NCBI GenBank assembly: GCA_006503535.1
Contig: QYRS01000015.1
Coordinates: forward strand, 372,001 to 436,000
Direction: 5' to 3'
DNA length: 64,000 bases
From: Arthrinium phaeospermum
Taxonomy: Eukaryota; Ascomycota; Sordariomycetes; Amphisphaeriales; Apiosporaceae
Positions 22,241 to 33,329 of this stretch are shown here, piece after piece. A program made the position numbers and the translations under genes. The notes beneath the pieces are model-generated. The model was not told the DNA's origin. It saw only the letters and a list, made by a program, of their open reading frames with translations, and made no database searches. Each line of letters opens with the position of its first letter. Position 1 is the first letter of the stretch.

Positions 22241-23279
22241 TGGCCTTATGCTCGCTGCTGTGGTGTCGGAGCAATTCCCCGTTATCAAAATAGGTGAACC
22301 AGATGACCGTGTGTAGTGGCACGGACATTGAGCGAGTTTGGTTCTATAGTGTCTGATTATCACACCCTCTCAGCCTTCGTACTTGGGCGAGGTGGGTGTG
22401 GTTGAAGCCCTGACGCTGGTTGGCGCTCGCTGCACTACACCACGGCAGCTCCGGCAAGCTCGCTTGGTGTCGGACTTGCCTACATATGCTTAAGCGTGCT
22501 CTCTTTCCCTCCAGTCTTGCCGTCTCCGGGAAACTTGTGTATAAGTCACCATGCATTGCATATTATGGAGGCTGGTCCCCTCAGTAAGTCCGAATCCGAT
22601 GCGGGGGCTCCTCAACGTGGCAGCACAGAAGTTTCGATAATGCCGCAGATGCCATGATTTAACAGACGGGGATACGCAGCAGACTTAACGTGGGTTAATG
22701 GGCAAACCACGTAGATCACCCGTCGTGCGAATGGAGGCTGCCCACGCGGTCATCTGCTCCTCCCCTGCCCTCTACCCTGTCTGCTCTGCCCCTGCCGATC
22801 CGAGATCCATGGGTTTGGATGGGAATGGCCGCGCCTGGCCTGATGGGGCCCTGCCAAGCCCTGCCTGGTTGGTGTACCTGGCAAACACACAGCGCTTGCA
22901 TGAATCGCCAGTCAACGCTGCCTGTGCTGTCATCGCAGCTAGGTACTACGACGCTGGCGATTAGTCATTGCCAGGCGACCAACAAAAATCGAATCCGTCA
23001 TCTCGGGTAGGGAGGCGAGTGCCGACGGCTGTTGCCCTTTGGAAGAAAGCTAGTCACACCTTGCGTGTCTTGCACCCCGAGGAGGCTCTTCGCCAGCCAG
23101 CCTTTGGTGACTAGTGGTAGCTCCCGGAAGATTGTCTTCCATGGCTCGTCCCAGTCTGGGTCATCCCGATCATATTGTTTGCATACTCGCTGCATTCTCT
23201 GCAGCGTGGTACATGTAGCGTCCTAGGCCAACCTAGAGGGCAAAGGGGGCTTATATATGGATGGGCCCTTGATTACGAG

Positions 23280-23420
23280 ATCTGCGCCGCTCGTCCCTGA
23301 TGACGGCTACTAGCTAGAGCCCCAGCTTCCAGTCGCCTAAGTTCATACTGAACTCGGTCTTCTAGAAGGAAGTGAGCACTTCCTGGCGCTTCCGGTCAGC
23401 CGCAGTCAGTGCGTCGTAGC
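23280..23420 (-). pseudogene. Possible decayed ORF, perhaps from a transposable element
   Basis: On the minus strand, DALTAADRKRQEVLTSF runs to a stop and continues one base out of frame as LLEDRVQYELRRLEAGALAS before another stop. The Lys/Arg/Glu-rich helical composition looks coding and unlike the surroundings. No family is recognised, so a transposon origin is only a guess. Confidence 0.25.
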
Positions 23421-24752
23421 TGGATACACTACTCTATAACTCCTGGTTAAGGGGGTGGCAAGGCCTCGCCATCTTTACGCTAGATGCTGTGGTGATCTGC
23501 TTTACCAAACCAACTTCGCCTTCTATATATTGAGAACTTGGGTATAGAAGATGTTCTACTGTGAGAAACCATCCTCGTTTCAATCTCTGTCGAAATTGCT
23601 GGGGATGTACCACTCTACACTTCGACGAATGGGTTATCCTAACATCCTCTGAAGCGACAGATATCTACATGGAATATCATGTTTTACTTCTGTTTTTGTA
23701 TCATATACCTTACCAGATGGGCATGGAGTACGCATGCAACCTACTAGTGCTAGAAATAGATTATCATTCAAGCAAAGGCCTCTTCATACATGTACTGATA
23801 ATAACATGATTGAATATGTCTTCGGGGTCGGCTATCTCTCGGTCTGAATTCAGGACCGAGGTTTCATATATATCAAAGCTTCATTGTTCTTGCCGTGAGT
23901 ATGGATGTGAAGAGGCTGTCAGGGCCGATTACCCTATGTGGTATATGAATGTGTAAAGCTGATCTGCTTCTCTCAGGATAGCCCCTTATCCTACATGCAA
24001 ATGACCATTCACCTACCGCTTGATCAGATTTCAATACTGGTTATTTGTAAACTACAGCTCGTTCGCCCACCAACCAATCAGCTGTATTATAGTCCCCCCA
24101 AATAGCACAGGAGATGAGATGTTGGTGACTTCGCCAGTAGATACTGATTCTATACCACCCCTTTATTCACCATCAGTTGACCAATTACCTCAATGGAAAC
24201 TAGCCAGGCCTTCGATTGATCATCCGATTATCCGTCCTGTGTTCACGCGTCCCATGTATTTACTCATGGCTATGCCGTTGTATAGTAACGGGTGTCCAGT
24301 CACCAGTCACCAGTCATCAGTCATCCAGCATCGATTTAGCTGGACATCGTTCACCCCTTCTCATTCATCTAGAGATTGATTCGTCTAGGTGTTCCGATTG
24401 TATCGCTACCTATACATGTTTAGTCTGAAGCTGAACGCGCATCATTCTCTGTAAGGCGACTGTGAGGACACTGATCAATTTTGACGACAATCGGTGTGCT
24501 ATCCGTGATCACCTCAATTGAATAGATTCGACGAACTCTGCTAGGGAACTCTTTAAATTTGAACTGCTTAGCCTGGAAGCCTTCCCTTTATTTTCTTTTC
24601 CATCCAACATCGAGTCAAGCTGCTTCTATCCGAAATCCAGACCCCAAGATACCACTCACTGACCCCTACCCAAGACCACTCGGCGATACACGCTTGAACA
24701 CCGCAGAGTAGTTTACTCGAAACACTTTCCTTCGCATCCGCAGAACGAAGAA

Positions 24753-25690
24753 ATGGTAAGTACGCACTTCAGAACCTCATGAAGTGTAATGATCCTGACC
24801 CACCGCACAAGGACAACGCCCAGGGCAGTGGCTCCGCCGGCTCTTGGTCGGGTGCCGCCTCTCGGAGCACCACCCCGGCCCCGGTAGCGCACACCCAGTA
24901 CAGGCTGGTCACATCGAAGAACTCCCTATGTGACATCTGCAACCAGCGCAACAGGCGCACGATGCAGAAGTGCGAGACCTGCAGCCTGACGACCTGCAGC
25001 GTCTGCCATGCGCAGGGCCGGTACGACGCCCGGCACAACCTCGCCAATGTGGATATTCCCTGGAGCCGCAACACGGTCTCTCCAGCAAGTGGCGGCATTG
25101 GTCGTCGTCGTCGTGGAGGCAGTCGTCCTCAAGGTTGGTCTGGCCTAGTTCGCCACGACGTCTCTGAGGGCGTCCAGGCCCAGGGCACTGCAACTCCTTT
25201 TCCTTCTCCTGCTGCCTCTCCGGCTGTTGTCACCCCTCCTGCTGCCCCTGTTACCCCTGTTGCTCCTCCTTCTGCTCCTGCTCCTGCTCCTGCTCCTGCT
25301 TCTCCTATTGCTCCGCTAGCTCCAGGCGCTGCAGCCACCGCTGTCCCAGAAGTGGTTGCCAGAGGCCACGAGGAGGCAGAGGGCGGAATCATGATGGCCG
25401 GCAACCCTACCACCACTCCAGTCCTCTCGCCCGTCCGGTCCCGCAGCACTGCAGCTCCTCGGCCAGAGACGACAGACGCCTCTGACCACGATGAGCTCTA
25501 CCGCGAGTTGTTGCAGGAGTGGAGTGGCAGCCCCATCGTCGCCCGCGTCAGACGGGAAGAAGGCCCCCTGCAGGCCCTCGACATTGTAGAGGCGGCGGCT
25601 ACCATGATGGTCATGGCGCGCGGCGTGCCGTTCAGCACGAATAGTGCCACGTGGCTGCGCCGGATGCGGCAGTACTATAGCACCGCCTAG
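24753..25690 (+). CDS. Cys-rich putative zinc-binding protein of unknown function
   Basis: Not recognised as a named family. With an intron (24756-24811, GTAAGT, CTGAC, AAG) directly after the ATG the protein starts MDNAQGSGS and has 293 residues; without it, translation could begin at 24779. Near residue 40 is a compact cysteine cluster, C-x2-C-x10-C-x2-C-x4-C-x2-C-H (LCDICNQ, KCETCSL, TCSVCHA), likely to bind zinc. It is followed by a flexible Pro/Ala/Val region with repeated APAPAP and an acidic-to-basic C-terminus ending RRMRQYYSTA. Codon use is GC-rich like the other genes, unlike the AT-richer flanks. It converges on the SDR gene. A signalling or ubiquitin-related role cannot be shown. 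Confidence 0.65.
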
Positions 25691-25994
25691 TACTACCTGG
25701 TAAGTGCAAGCTTGATTCATGTTTGGTGAGAAACTCGATTGACTGGAGTCCGTTTAGGCAAGAAAAGAGGTTGAACAGGGGCGGAACAAGTCTTGGTTAT
25801 GGAAAACGGATCACTAAACATTGGTATGCATCCATAGCGAATAGCGAACATCGTCAATTTGAGCGTGTCATTTCTCATTAGTATCTATACTCGTGACAGT
25901 TTGGCTTGCATAGCCAGTAAAAACAAAACGCCTTCCCATGTCCATGCTCAGATCTACCGCAGCCCCTCTCTAATGCTGATTACGAAACAGCTTT

Positions 25995-26954
25995 TCAGCC
26001 GTTGACAACAACACCGCCGTTGCAGTGGATGACCTGACCGCTGAGCGCAGAGCTATCAGGCGAGGCGAGGAAGACGACACACGACGCGATCTCGCTAGGC
26101 TGCGACGGACGTCCCTGGGGCGCGGTGAACTGCTTCTGGGCCTCCTCGTTCATCGTGGCCGGGATCAAGGGGGTCCAGACGGGGCCGGGTGCCACTGCGT
26201 TGACGCGAATGCCCTTGTGCACAAACTGGTTGCTCAGGCCCCTCGTGAAAGAGACGATGGCGCCCTTGGTGGAGGTGTAGTCCAGCAGATCAGGGCGGCC
26301 GATGTAGGCGTTGATGCTGGCGTTGTTGATGATGGTGCAGCCGGGCCGCATGTGGGGCAGGGCATACTTGGAGATGTAGAAAAAGGGGTGGATGTTGGTG
26401 TTGAAGGTGTTCACCCATTGATCCCTGTCGCCCGTGTTAGAAGGTGCTGTTGGGCTTGGAATGGAATGTACGAGATAGGGTTTCGACTTACTCGGTGAGG
26501 TCCTTGATATCCGGGACCATCATCTGGAAGGCCATGTTGTTGAAGAGGATGTCGATGCCGCCCATGGCCTTGACGGCCTCGTCGACCACCTTCTGGCAGT
26601 TGGCGCGCTCCGACAGATCGGCGGGGAAGAGGTGGCACTTCTTGCCGTGGGACTCGACCATCTTCTTGGTCTCCTCGGCGTCCTTCTGCTCGTCGGGCAG
26701 GTAGGCAATCAGGGAGTCGGCGCCCTCCTGGGCGAAGAGGATGGCGGTTGCGCGGCCAATGCCGGAGTCGCCTCCGGTGATGATGGCGCGCTGTCCCTGC
26801 AGCTTGCCGGCGGCCTTGTACTTCTGGAAGCCGCCCTTGTAGTCGGGGAGGGCGTCGTACTGCGCCTCGACGGGCAGCTGGCCCTCCTTGCCCGGAATTC
26901 CTGGTCAGTTGGCTTGGGTAGCCAACCGGACTGGAACTGCTCGCCTGATGACAT
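25995..26954 (-). CDS. Short-chain dehydrogenase/reductase (YghA/GSP39-like)
   Basis: A classical SDR oxidoreductase with NAD(P)-binding TGGDSGIGRA, the NNMAFQ variant of NNAG, an Ser-containing NNASIN strand, catalytic YTSTK and VNAVAPGPVWTPLIP. The N-terminal arm (SGWLPKPTDQEF, then LPDYKGGFQKYKAAGKLQGQ) and ending (SGQVIHCNGGVVVNG) match the bacterial/fungal general-stress-protein-39/YghA aldehyde-reductase branch. Exons are 26954-26492 and 26424-25995, with a 67-nt intron whose removal reads LTEDQWVNTF. One C is missing in the AATTCCGG stretch near 26894; restoring it gives 297 residues, the normal length. Cytosolic aldehyde or ketone reduction is inferred; the substrate is unknown. Confidence 0.88.
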
Positions 26955-29934
26955 GATGGCTGGTTCTGGGGTATAAGTGATTCTTGAGGTCTTGGGTTGA
27001 AGTTCAGTTGCGGTATTGCTTGCTTCACACCTAGGTTGGTCGAGGTAAATGAGAAAGTAGAGAGCAGAGTGGAAAGAGTTACAAGAAAAGACGACAGGCG
27101 GTTGGTTGCTTTTGAGCTCCTGCAATCATGCAATTCTGTTTGCGATGACTGCAACGATTCTTGTCGATGCTGTACATGGTGATGGGTCCATGACATCACC
27201 CCGGCCACCACCACCCGAGCCGCGAACCGCTTTTTGCTGTGTGCCCCAGGACCAGATGCTCCGATCCCATCGCAATCGGCTCGGTGCATATACATACCTA
27301 GGTAGGTATCCATCAATTTCAATTGATGACTGACCCAATGGGTAAGGGTAGTAGGTAGTAGTGGTACTGTAGCACCTTCTGAATTTTTCGAAGATTTGTT
27401 TACTACACGCTACCCGTTACCGAGGCCGCACCGGTGACATCAGTCGCAAAGGCCCCGCTTCCCCGGCGGTTTCGTCTTAGTCCTCGTGGAGAGGCCGGCA
27501 ACAGCTCCTTCCTTTGTCCCTTCCCACCAAATGCCAAATGCCACCCCTGATTGCTGACTGCTCCTGCCTTTCTCATGCTCAAATCCGCCTTTGGAATTTG
27601 GATTTCTAGTTGAGTAAGGTACCTAAGGTATGAACTCATCACTGCCCGCCCATACTACCTACTTACACTTTCTCGCCTTATGGACAATTGTGCCCCATGC
27701 TCCATGACTTTCTGTGACAGGCAGGGAACCCCACGCCTGCCACAAATGGGTTCTTTTTCGTCCCTACTCTACCTCTTGATGGCTTCATGTTTTTTTATAT
27801 GTACTGGAAACGGCCCAGCAGCAGGCCGATGGAACCTCTCAGACGCTTACCAACCCATCGTGGCGTCGGTGTCAGCATATGTACATAGAAAGCTGTCTCA
27901 CATGCACGTGGTTCCTGCACCCCCGACGCCTCCCTCAAACTTGTACACGACAATGCACTTGTGTGACCATTCAGGCAGTGTCGTCTACCACCAAACCACC
28001 AAACCACCAGACGATATTGGCTGGTTCTGGCTGGCGTCGTATAGTGTCGTGTGCGGCTGCCTCCCTTCATTTCGGGACTTTTCAACGGCATGCGGCCTCG
28101 ATGCCGTGGCCCTATCGTGTGCTTTCCCGCTTGCCGACCCCGGAAAAAGGTTCGTTTTACTTTTGTTGCAATTGCCTCCCACCCAAGGGCTCGGCTTACG
28201 AGCGACCTGTCAGGTCGTAGTGAGGGGAGAACTAGGGGAACGACAACCATCATATATCAACAATGCAAGCCAGCATCGTCAGGTCCGTAAGTGGGGCCTC
28301 GAAATGTTACAGCTCACAAGGGCCGTTGCAAATCCCGAAGAACCCTTGACCGTCGCCGCCTTGCCAATGCACGCTCAGACATTGTTCCTCCCATCGTCCC
28401 ACGAGGCAAAAGCCAGTGGGGGCATCTTCCCCGGCGTGGTCCGTTGCTGAACGCACCGACCCAAAGTCCACGATCGTTGGGGGGCACAACGAGTTCGACA
28501 ACGCAGCCTGCCTGTCGCGAGCTGAGTGACGAACAAGGCTTTGCATGTTGTGTTTGCTCCACGGTTCATTAGTCTTCTTCGCAGTAGTCAGCCGCACTAC
28601 ATACTGTCAATGCATGGCGTCTCAGGTGCCTGCCTGGGCCAACCGAAGACTCGGCTATCGTCCTGGACAATCTTGCATACAAGAGATTGGGTTTCCCAGA
28701 CGCCACACGCCTCCTCCTTCAGGCCAGATCCGGTAGTGATCCTCGACCACGGGCAGATGCCAGATAAAGGGGGCACCTGCCATGTGGTGATGGTGGAAGG
28801 AATGTTTCGAGTTGTACCATATGTGCCGGATCGGGAAGCATGTTCGTCGACAGCGGGTGCCGGCTTTGACACGAACCTCGCGAAAAAGCAATGTTCAGGG
28901 TAGGATCCGGCTGCTCGGGTTGAGATCTTACATTCATTGCATTTGTTGTGTGAGATCACCATGACTTCTTTGGTTACGGCCGAGGCATCGAGCAAGCAAG
29001 CAAGCGCCGCTTTCACTTCTCTTTTTTTTTTCTTTTTCTTCAAGGACAGGGACCCCTGCGCACAGGACTTGCTTTTTCTTCTCGAGTACTGTTTTGAGCT
29101 ACGAGAACGACCCTCTCCTTACGTTGTATTGCCAGCAATAGTGGCATGATCTTTTTTTCTGCACAAGCGTATGCCATCTGATGAGTCGATCACAGTCGGG
29201 TCGTATCATGAAACGAGTCATGTATAATCTTTTGGAAATCCACTGTGATGGCTGGTTGGGCCCGAGGTAAGAGGCAATGAGTATTTTGGGCTCAAAATGG
29301 CCCGTAGGAAGAAGAAAGTGAAGTACGAAGAGTGGAAAGCCAGCTGATTGGGTATAGTTATTAGTTTATCTACGCAGCAATCTCTTGGCACCTCTCGTTT
29401 CCACCCTATAGCATGCGTAGACCACAGAAACGCCAGCAGGGCATCGTTATTGGCTAACACTTCCTCGAAGTGGCTTGGGGACCTGGGGAGGCCACAAACA
29501 CCCCTGCCTGCCCTGATTGATAGACGGCCGTGAAAAAAGTTGATTTCTTTTGATTCTGTCAGTTCACATCATCCAAGCCAGGTCAATAAAATGATGAAAT
29601 GCAATTTGGAATGGAGCGGCCGCTGATCTTTACTCGCTTAACTTCACACCATGTATAATTCGTGTCATCGTTTCTCTGCCCCCGGAGACGGGCAGGACGG
29701 ACAAGACGGCCGCATGCGCAATATAAGTCTAGACGCTCCCAATGTCTGTCCGGCTGCATGATGCGAGTTGATCTCGCTGTGCTGAAGAAAGCCGTTTCTG
29801 TGTGTATTGCTTTTGCAGGTCGATGCTGGCCTACATACTACTACCGACTTGATAGCGTGTTTCCTCGCATTGCATTGCTGCGTATATTATATGGTGCTGG
29901 CATCCCCACCAGACCTCTTCCGTTTTCGCCCAAG
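26955..29934. other. Divergent intergenic region, 3 kb
   Basis: Upstream of both the SDR and the rhodopsin-domain genes. The largest frame (27680-28450, 256 codons) has a hydrophobic patch but no domain, and overlapping frames of similar length on the other strand suggest chance. A 9-base T-run flanks 29025. Nothing else was recognised. Confidence 0.45.
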
Positions 29935-31778
29935 ATGGCACCTAGAACGCTGGGTTACGACGTCAACCCGGCCGGGACGCGATTCTTCATCGTCCAGGTC
30001 TTTGCTCTAGTTCTGGCGAGCCTGGCTTGCGGTCTGAGGATGTATGTCAGGGTCTTCATGGTGCGGAAGATCCTGATGGAGGACTGGATGATGTTGGCCG
30101 CCGTAGTAAGTTCCCCTGATCGATCACCCTTTCTTGTCCACGTCACGCGGCTAAGCACCGCTCTCGCAGCTCATTTATGCGCCAACCTCCATCATCATAC
30201 TCCACAGCATCGCCCTCGGCGGCACCGGGCTGCATACGACACAGCTCACGCAGCAGGGCATCCTCGTCGCTCTGCGAGCCTGGTATCTGGGCGAGGTCCT
30301 GTACGTGCCGACGGCTACGCTCATCCGCATGTCGATTGCGCTCTTTCTCCTCCGCATAGCCGTCAAGCCCTGGCATGTCTGGACAATCCGCGCCAACGTC
30401 GTGGTGATCATGGTCCTCAACATTGGGTACTTCTTCAGTATGTCCTAGTCATGTTGTCCAGCCCATGTTCTCAACTGACAGCGTGATCACGCAGTCATGG
30501 TCGTGCAATGCACGCCGCCGTCCTTCTTCTGGGAAGGCCCCGCCCGCGTCCCCGGCGCCCAGGGCTCCTGCATCAACAAGGCCATCGTGCCCATCTCCAC
30601 CATCTTCCACAGCGTCCTGAGCGCCATCTCCGATTGGACATTGGCCTTGCTGCCCGTTGCGATGCTGTGGAGCGTGCAGATCAACCTCCGGACCAAGATC
30701 AGTGTTGCCGTACTCCTGAGCACCGGCCTGGTGTAAGTTTACGTGCCATTTGCTCCTTGGCTCGTATATTCGACACGTTCACTGACGAGATTGAATCGAT
30801 ATATAGTGCTGGTATTGCGCTGATATTGAGAGCAGCCTACGTGAAGGAGATTGCCATATCTGCCGACTTTCTTCACGATACTGTGTAAGTGAATACTCAA
30901 ACAAGACTGGAATGGCTGCTTGATCGACATGCTACACCTCTGAGCCACACAAGATATATCTGTTATATCTCACTGGCACGTACCCTGCTAACAATGGGGG
31001 GCATTATAGTGACGTCGCCATGTGGTCCGTCCTGGAACCGGCGCTTGGCATAATAGCCGGGTGCATCGCGACGCTGCGACCGCTCTTCAAGAACTTCGGC
31101 TTGAGCGGTCTCAGACGTTCCAAGAAGTACAACACCAGCAGCAACAAGAAGCAGAGCCACAGCGGCGGCAGCAGTACCGGCGGCGTCGGCGTCGGCGTCG
31201 GCGTCAGTGGCGGTGCGAGCAGGCGGTTGACGCGGCCTAGCAACGGCCATCATTATCAGAACCGCAACATGCTGCGGCTGGACGACAGCGAGGAAGACCA
31301 AGACGAGGAGATCGTCGTCGATGATGAGGACCACCGCGGCCGCCAGCTGGACCTCGAGCTCTCGCCCACTCGTCGGAGCAAGACGGTGGCGGCAGCGGCG
31401 ACGGCGACGACGATGACGGCGGACCTGTCCGACAGGAGGGGGTCCGAGATCAAGCTCAACCAACCGCGCTCCCCGACCTTCGGTAACACCGGGGACCAGC
31501 AATGGGAGATCGAAAGCGTGCCGCAGCCGCTACGGGCCCACCGCGTGAGGTCACCGGCTCCCGACGGTATCAATGTACGTACGACCTTCGACGTGTCGTC
31601 GTCGTCGCCTCCACAGCAACAGCAACAGCTACAACAACAACAACAACGCCACCAAATGGCGGCGTATGCCGAAACTGCATCGAATACGTCCTCGTCATCG
31701 CGAGACCTGCCACTTCAGGGGTCGGCGCTTTCGCCACCACCGCCGGTGGCATCTCCGTCGACAACGACGCGCCACTGA
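29935..31778 (+). CDS. Fungal rhodopsin-domain integral membrane protein (SAT20/PTH11-like)
   Basis: A seven-helix plasma-membrane protein of the fungal-specific rhodopsin-domain (formerly DUF) family. Exons are 29935-30105, 30170-30437, 30495-30732, 30807-30884 and 31010-31778; they sum to 1524 nt, 507 residues, with no frame break. Signatures are GLRMYVRVFMVRKILMEDWM, GTGLHTTQL, YVPTATLIRMSIALFLLRI, QCTPPSFFW with GSCINK, LSAISDWTLALLPVAMLW, and the hallmark ISADFLHDTVDVAMWSVLEP with GIIAGCIATLRPL. The long cytosolic tail is low-complexity: Gly-Val repeats from GGCGTC units (about 31185), an acidic stretch, and Gln tracts (QQQQQLQQQQQ, about 31615-31650). Such proteins are often placed near secondary-metabolite genes, but none is seen here. 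Ligand unknown. Confidence 0.9.
31605..31652 (+). repeat. CAA/CAG tract coding for polyglutamine
   Basis: Encodes two five-residue Gln runs separated by Leu in the tail of the rhodopsin-domain protein. Its length is likely to vary between strains. Confidence 0.8.
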
Positions 31779-32868
31779 TGATGGGAATACGTCCTTCATG
31801 GGTATATGTATTTGTACGATGGATAATTCGAATGGTCTGGCCTCCTGAGATGGGTGGGTTTCGTGTGATCTAGAGCTTGGAGTTCAGGGAGTTCTGTTGC
31901 TGTTTGGTCCTTTTTCCCGAGACTGATTTCTTTGAGATACCTTGGTACGGTTGATAGTGCAGGGATACGGTTAATATCTTGAGACCTGGGAAGCAATCCA
32001 TTGAACTTGTCCTATTTCAAGAGAGGCCTAGGGAGATGGTGTGACGTTTCAACCGTAATGAACCGATATTCCATTATTTACGTTTGCCGGTCCAACTGGG
32101 CTATAGTCTTCCCCTTTTCAAGTTCGTACCACGGAAAGGGCCATGCCCGGCTGAAGGTCGCATCTAATCTGAGAAAAGCCGGCGAGGGATTGGGAACTGT
32201 AGGTCAACGTAGACGGGCCATAAGCTTGCAGTCTCTGTATCATGGTTTGATGATATGCCTATACCCAGGGGTTTGGGGGATGGAGCAGGGGCTCTGGACC
32301 GATGTGCTTAACGGCATGATGAAGTATAATACAATCTTGGTGTTCAATTAGAGACTTCGCCAGAAGCCCCGTATGCTTCTTACGTGCCGAGTCTATCTGA
32401 CATACAAGCGGATACTCGAATACCCGCGTTTCTGCACCCTCGGAGGAGATGCTAGCCATGCTCACCGCAAAACGGCAAGACAATGCCTCTCCCTCCCTCT
32501 CCTCTTCTTGGTTTGGACATAGTAAATACAAGCCCGGCCCCTCGTCGGGGCATCGGGTGTCCGGTTCTTCCATCCAGGACCGATCTTACAGACGCCCGCA
32601 ACCGCTCCGCATTCGAAGTCCGCACTCGGGCGGCGGCTCGGGGCGTAGCCCAAGACTCCACGTCTGAGCTGATTTGTAGCATATGTGTCGATGCCGATGC
32701 CGATGCCGGTGCTGTTGCGCCTACGTCGCCATCGTCACCGCGTGCACCGCGCGCAGGGAAATAAACAACGCAAAACAACCTGAACGCCCAACCCGCGCGA
32801 TTTAAATCTCTCTCTGCCTCTTTCTCTTTCTATGGTTCTCCTGTCATAGCAGCAGTGACGCCTCTTTC
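31779..32868. other. Convergent spacer
   Basis: Lies between the rhodopsin-domain gene and V-ATPase subunit f, and holds both 3' ends. A GATGCC repeat occurs at about 32689-32707. No gene recognised. Confidence 0.5.
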
Positions 32869-33329
32869 TTACAATGCGATCGCGCCCCTTCGGCTTTCGC
32901 GGACATGGAGCATGCCCTGGAGACCGCAGAACACGAGGAAGCCCTGTAATAACGCGCAATCAGTTAGCGACCATCCGCGCCCGGCCATCCACCCTTCGGC
33001 TGTGTCTGTGCCGTCGCGAGGACTTACAATGTAAACAAAGACGGCGGTGAATATAGTGCCCGCTACGGCCGGGCCGTCCGCCGGGTCGTCGGCGTGGCCA
33101 GTGAGCGAGTGGTGCTTCGAGCGGAAGAGGCCGCCGATGACAGACAGGATGATGATGGCGAATGCGGAGATGACGGTGCTACAGAATGTGATGTCCAGTT
33201 AGCCTCCAGATTTCAAGCTTGCCTGGCACGGTGCAGACGGAGATGGAGATGGAAATGGAGGTGGGCGATGGGCGGGTGGGAGAGAGCTCACCAAGACCAG
33301 GCTTGCATGGACGACACGACGGGCTTCAT
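32869..33329 (-). CDS. V-type proton ATPase subunit f (YPR170W-B / RNaseK-like)
   Basis: An 87-residue, two-helix subunit of the V0 membrane sector, homologous to yeast YPR170W-B and animal RNASEK. Exons are 33329-33292 (38 nt), 33178-33028 (151 nt) and 32943-32869 (75 nt), which sum to 88 codons including the stop. The start MKPVVSSMQAW matches the family's N-terminal pattern. Helix 1 is CTVISAFAIIILSVIGGLF, then a loop HHSLTGHADDPADGPAVA; helix 2 is TIFTAVFVYIGFLVFCGL. The tail HVRESRRGAIAL is typical of filamentous fungi. Donors are GTGAGC and GTAAGT; acceptors TGTAG and TACAG. No exon is long enough to be found as a single frame, so the gene is easily missed. It would act in acidifying vacuole and endosomes. 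Confidence 0.88.

Larger units (their letters stand above)
18740..24752. other. 6-kb gene-poor region
   Basis: No supported intact gene. It holds a G-rich minisatellite (about 19166-19280), an interstitial (TTAGGA)n run (about 22210-22240), alternating CG at about 21855-21870, a 66-bp nested palindrome (21434-21499) and a possible decayed ORF (about 23280-23420). Longer frames such as 19049-19657 owe their length to repeat composition. Confidence 0.55.

Noticed and set aside
27680..28450. 256-codon + strand frame
   Set aside because: Overlapping frames of similar length on both strands and no domain; chance is more likely.
31020..31573. Minus-strand Val/Ala-rich frames
   Set aside because: Antisense of the low-complexity tail of the rhodopsin-domain protein.
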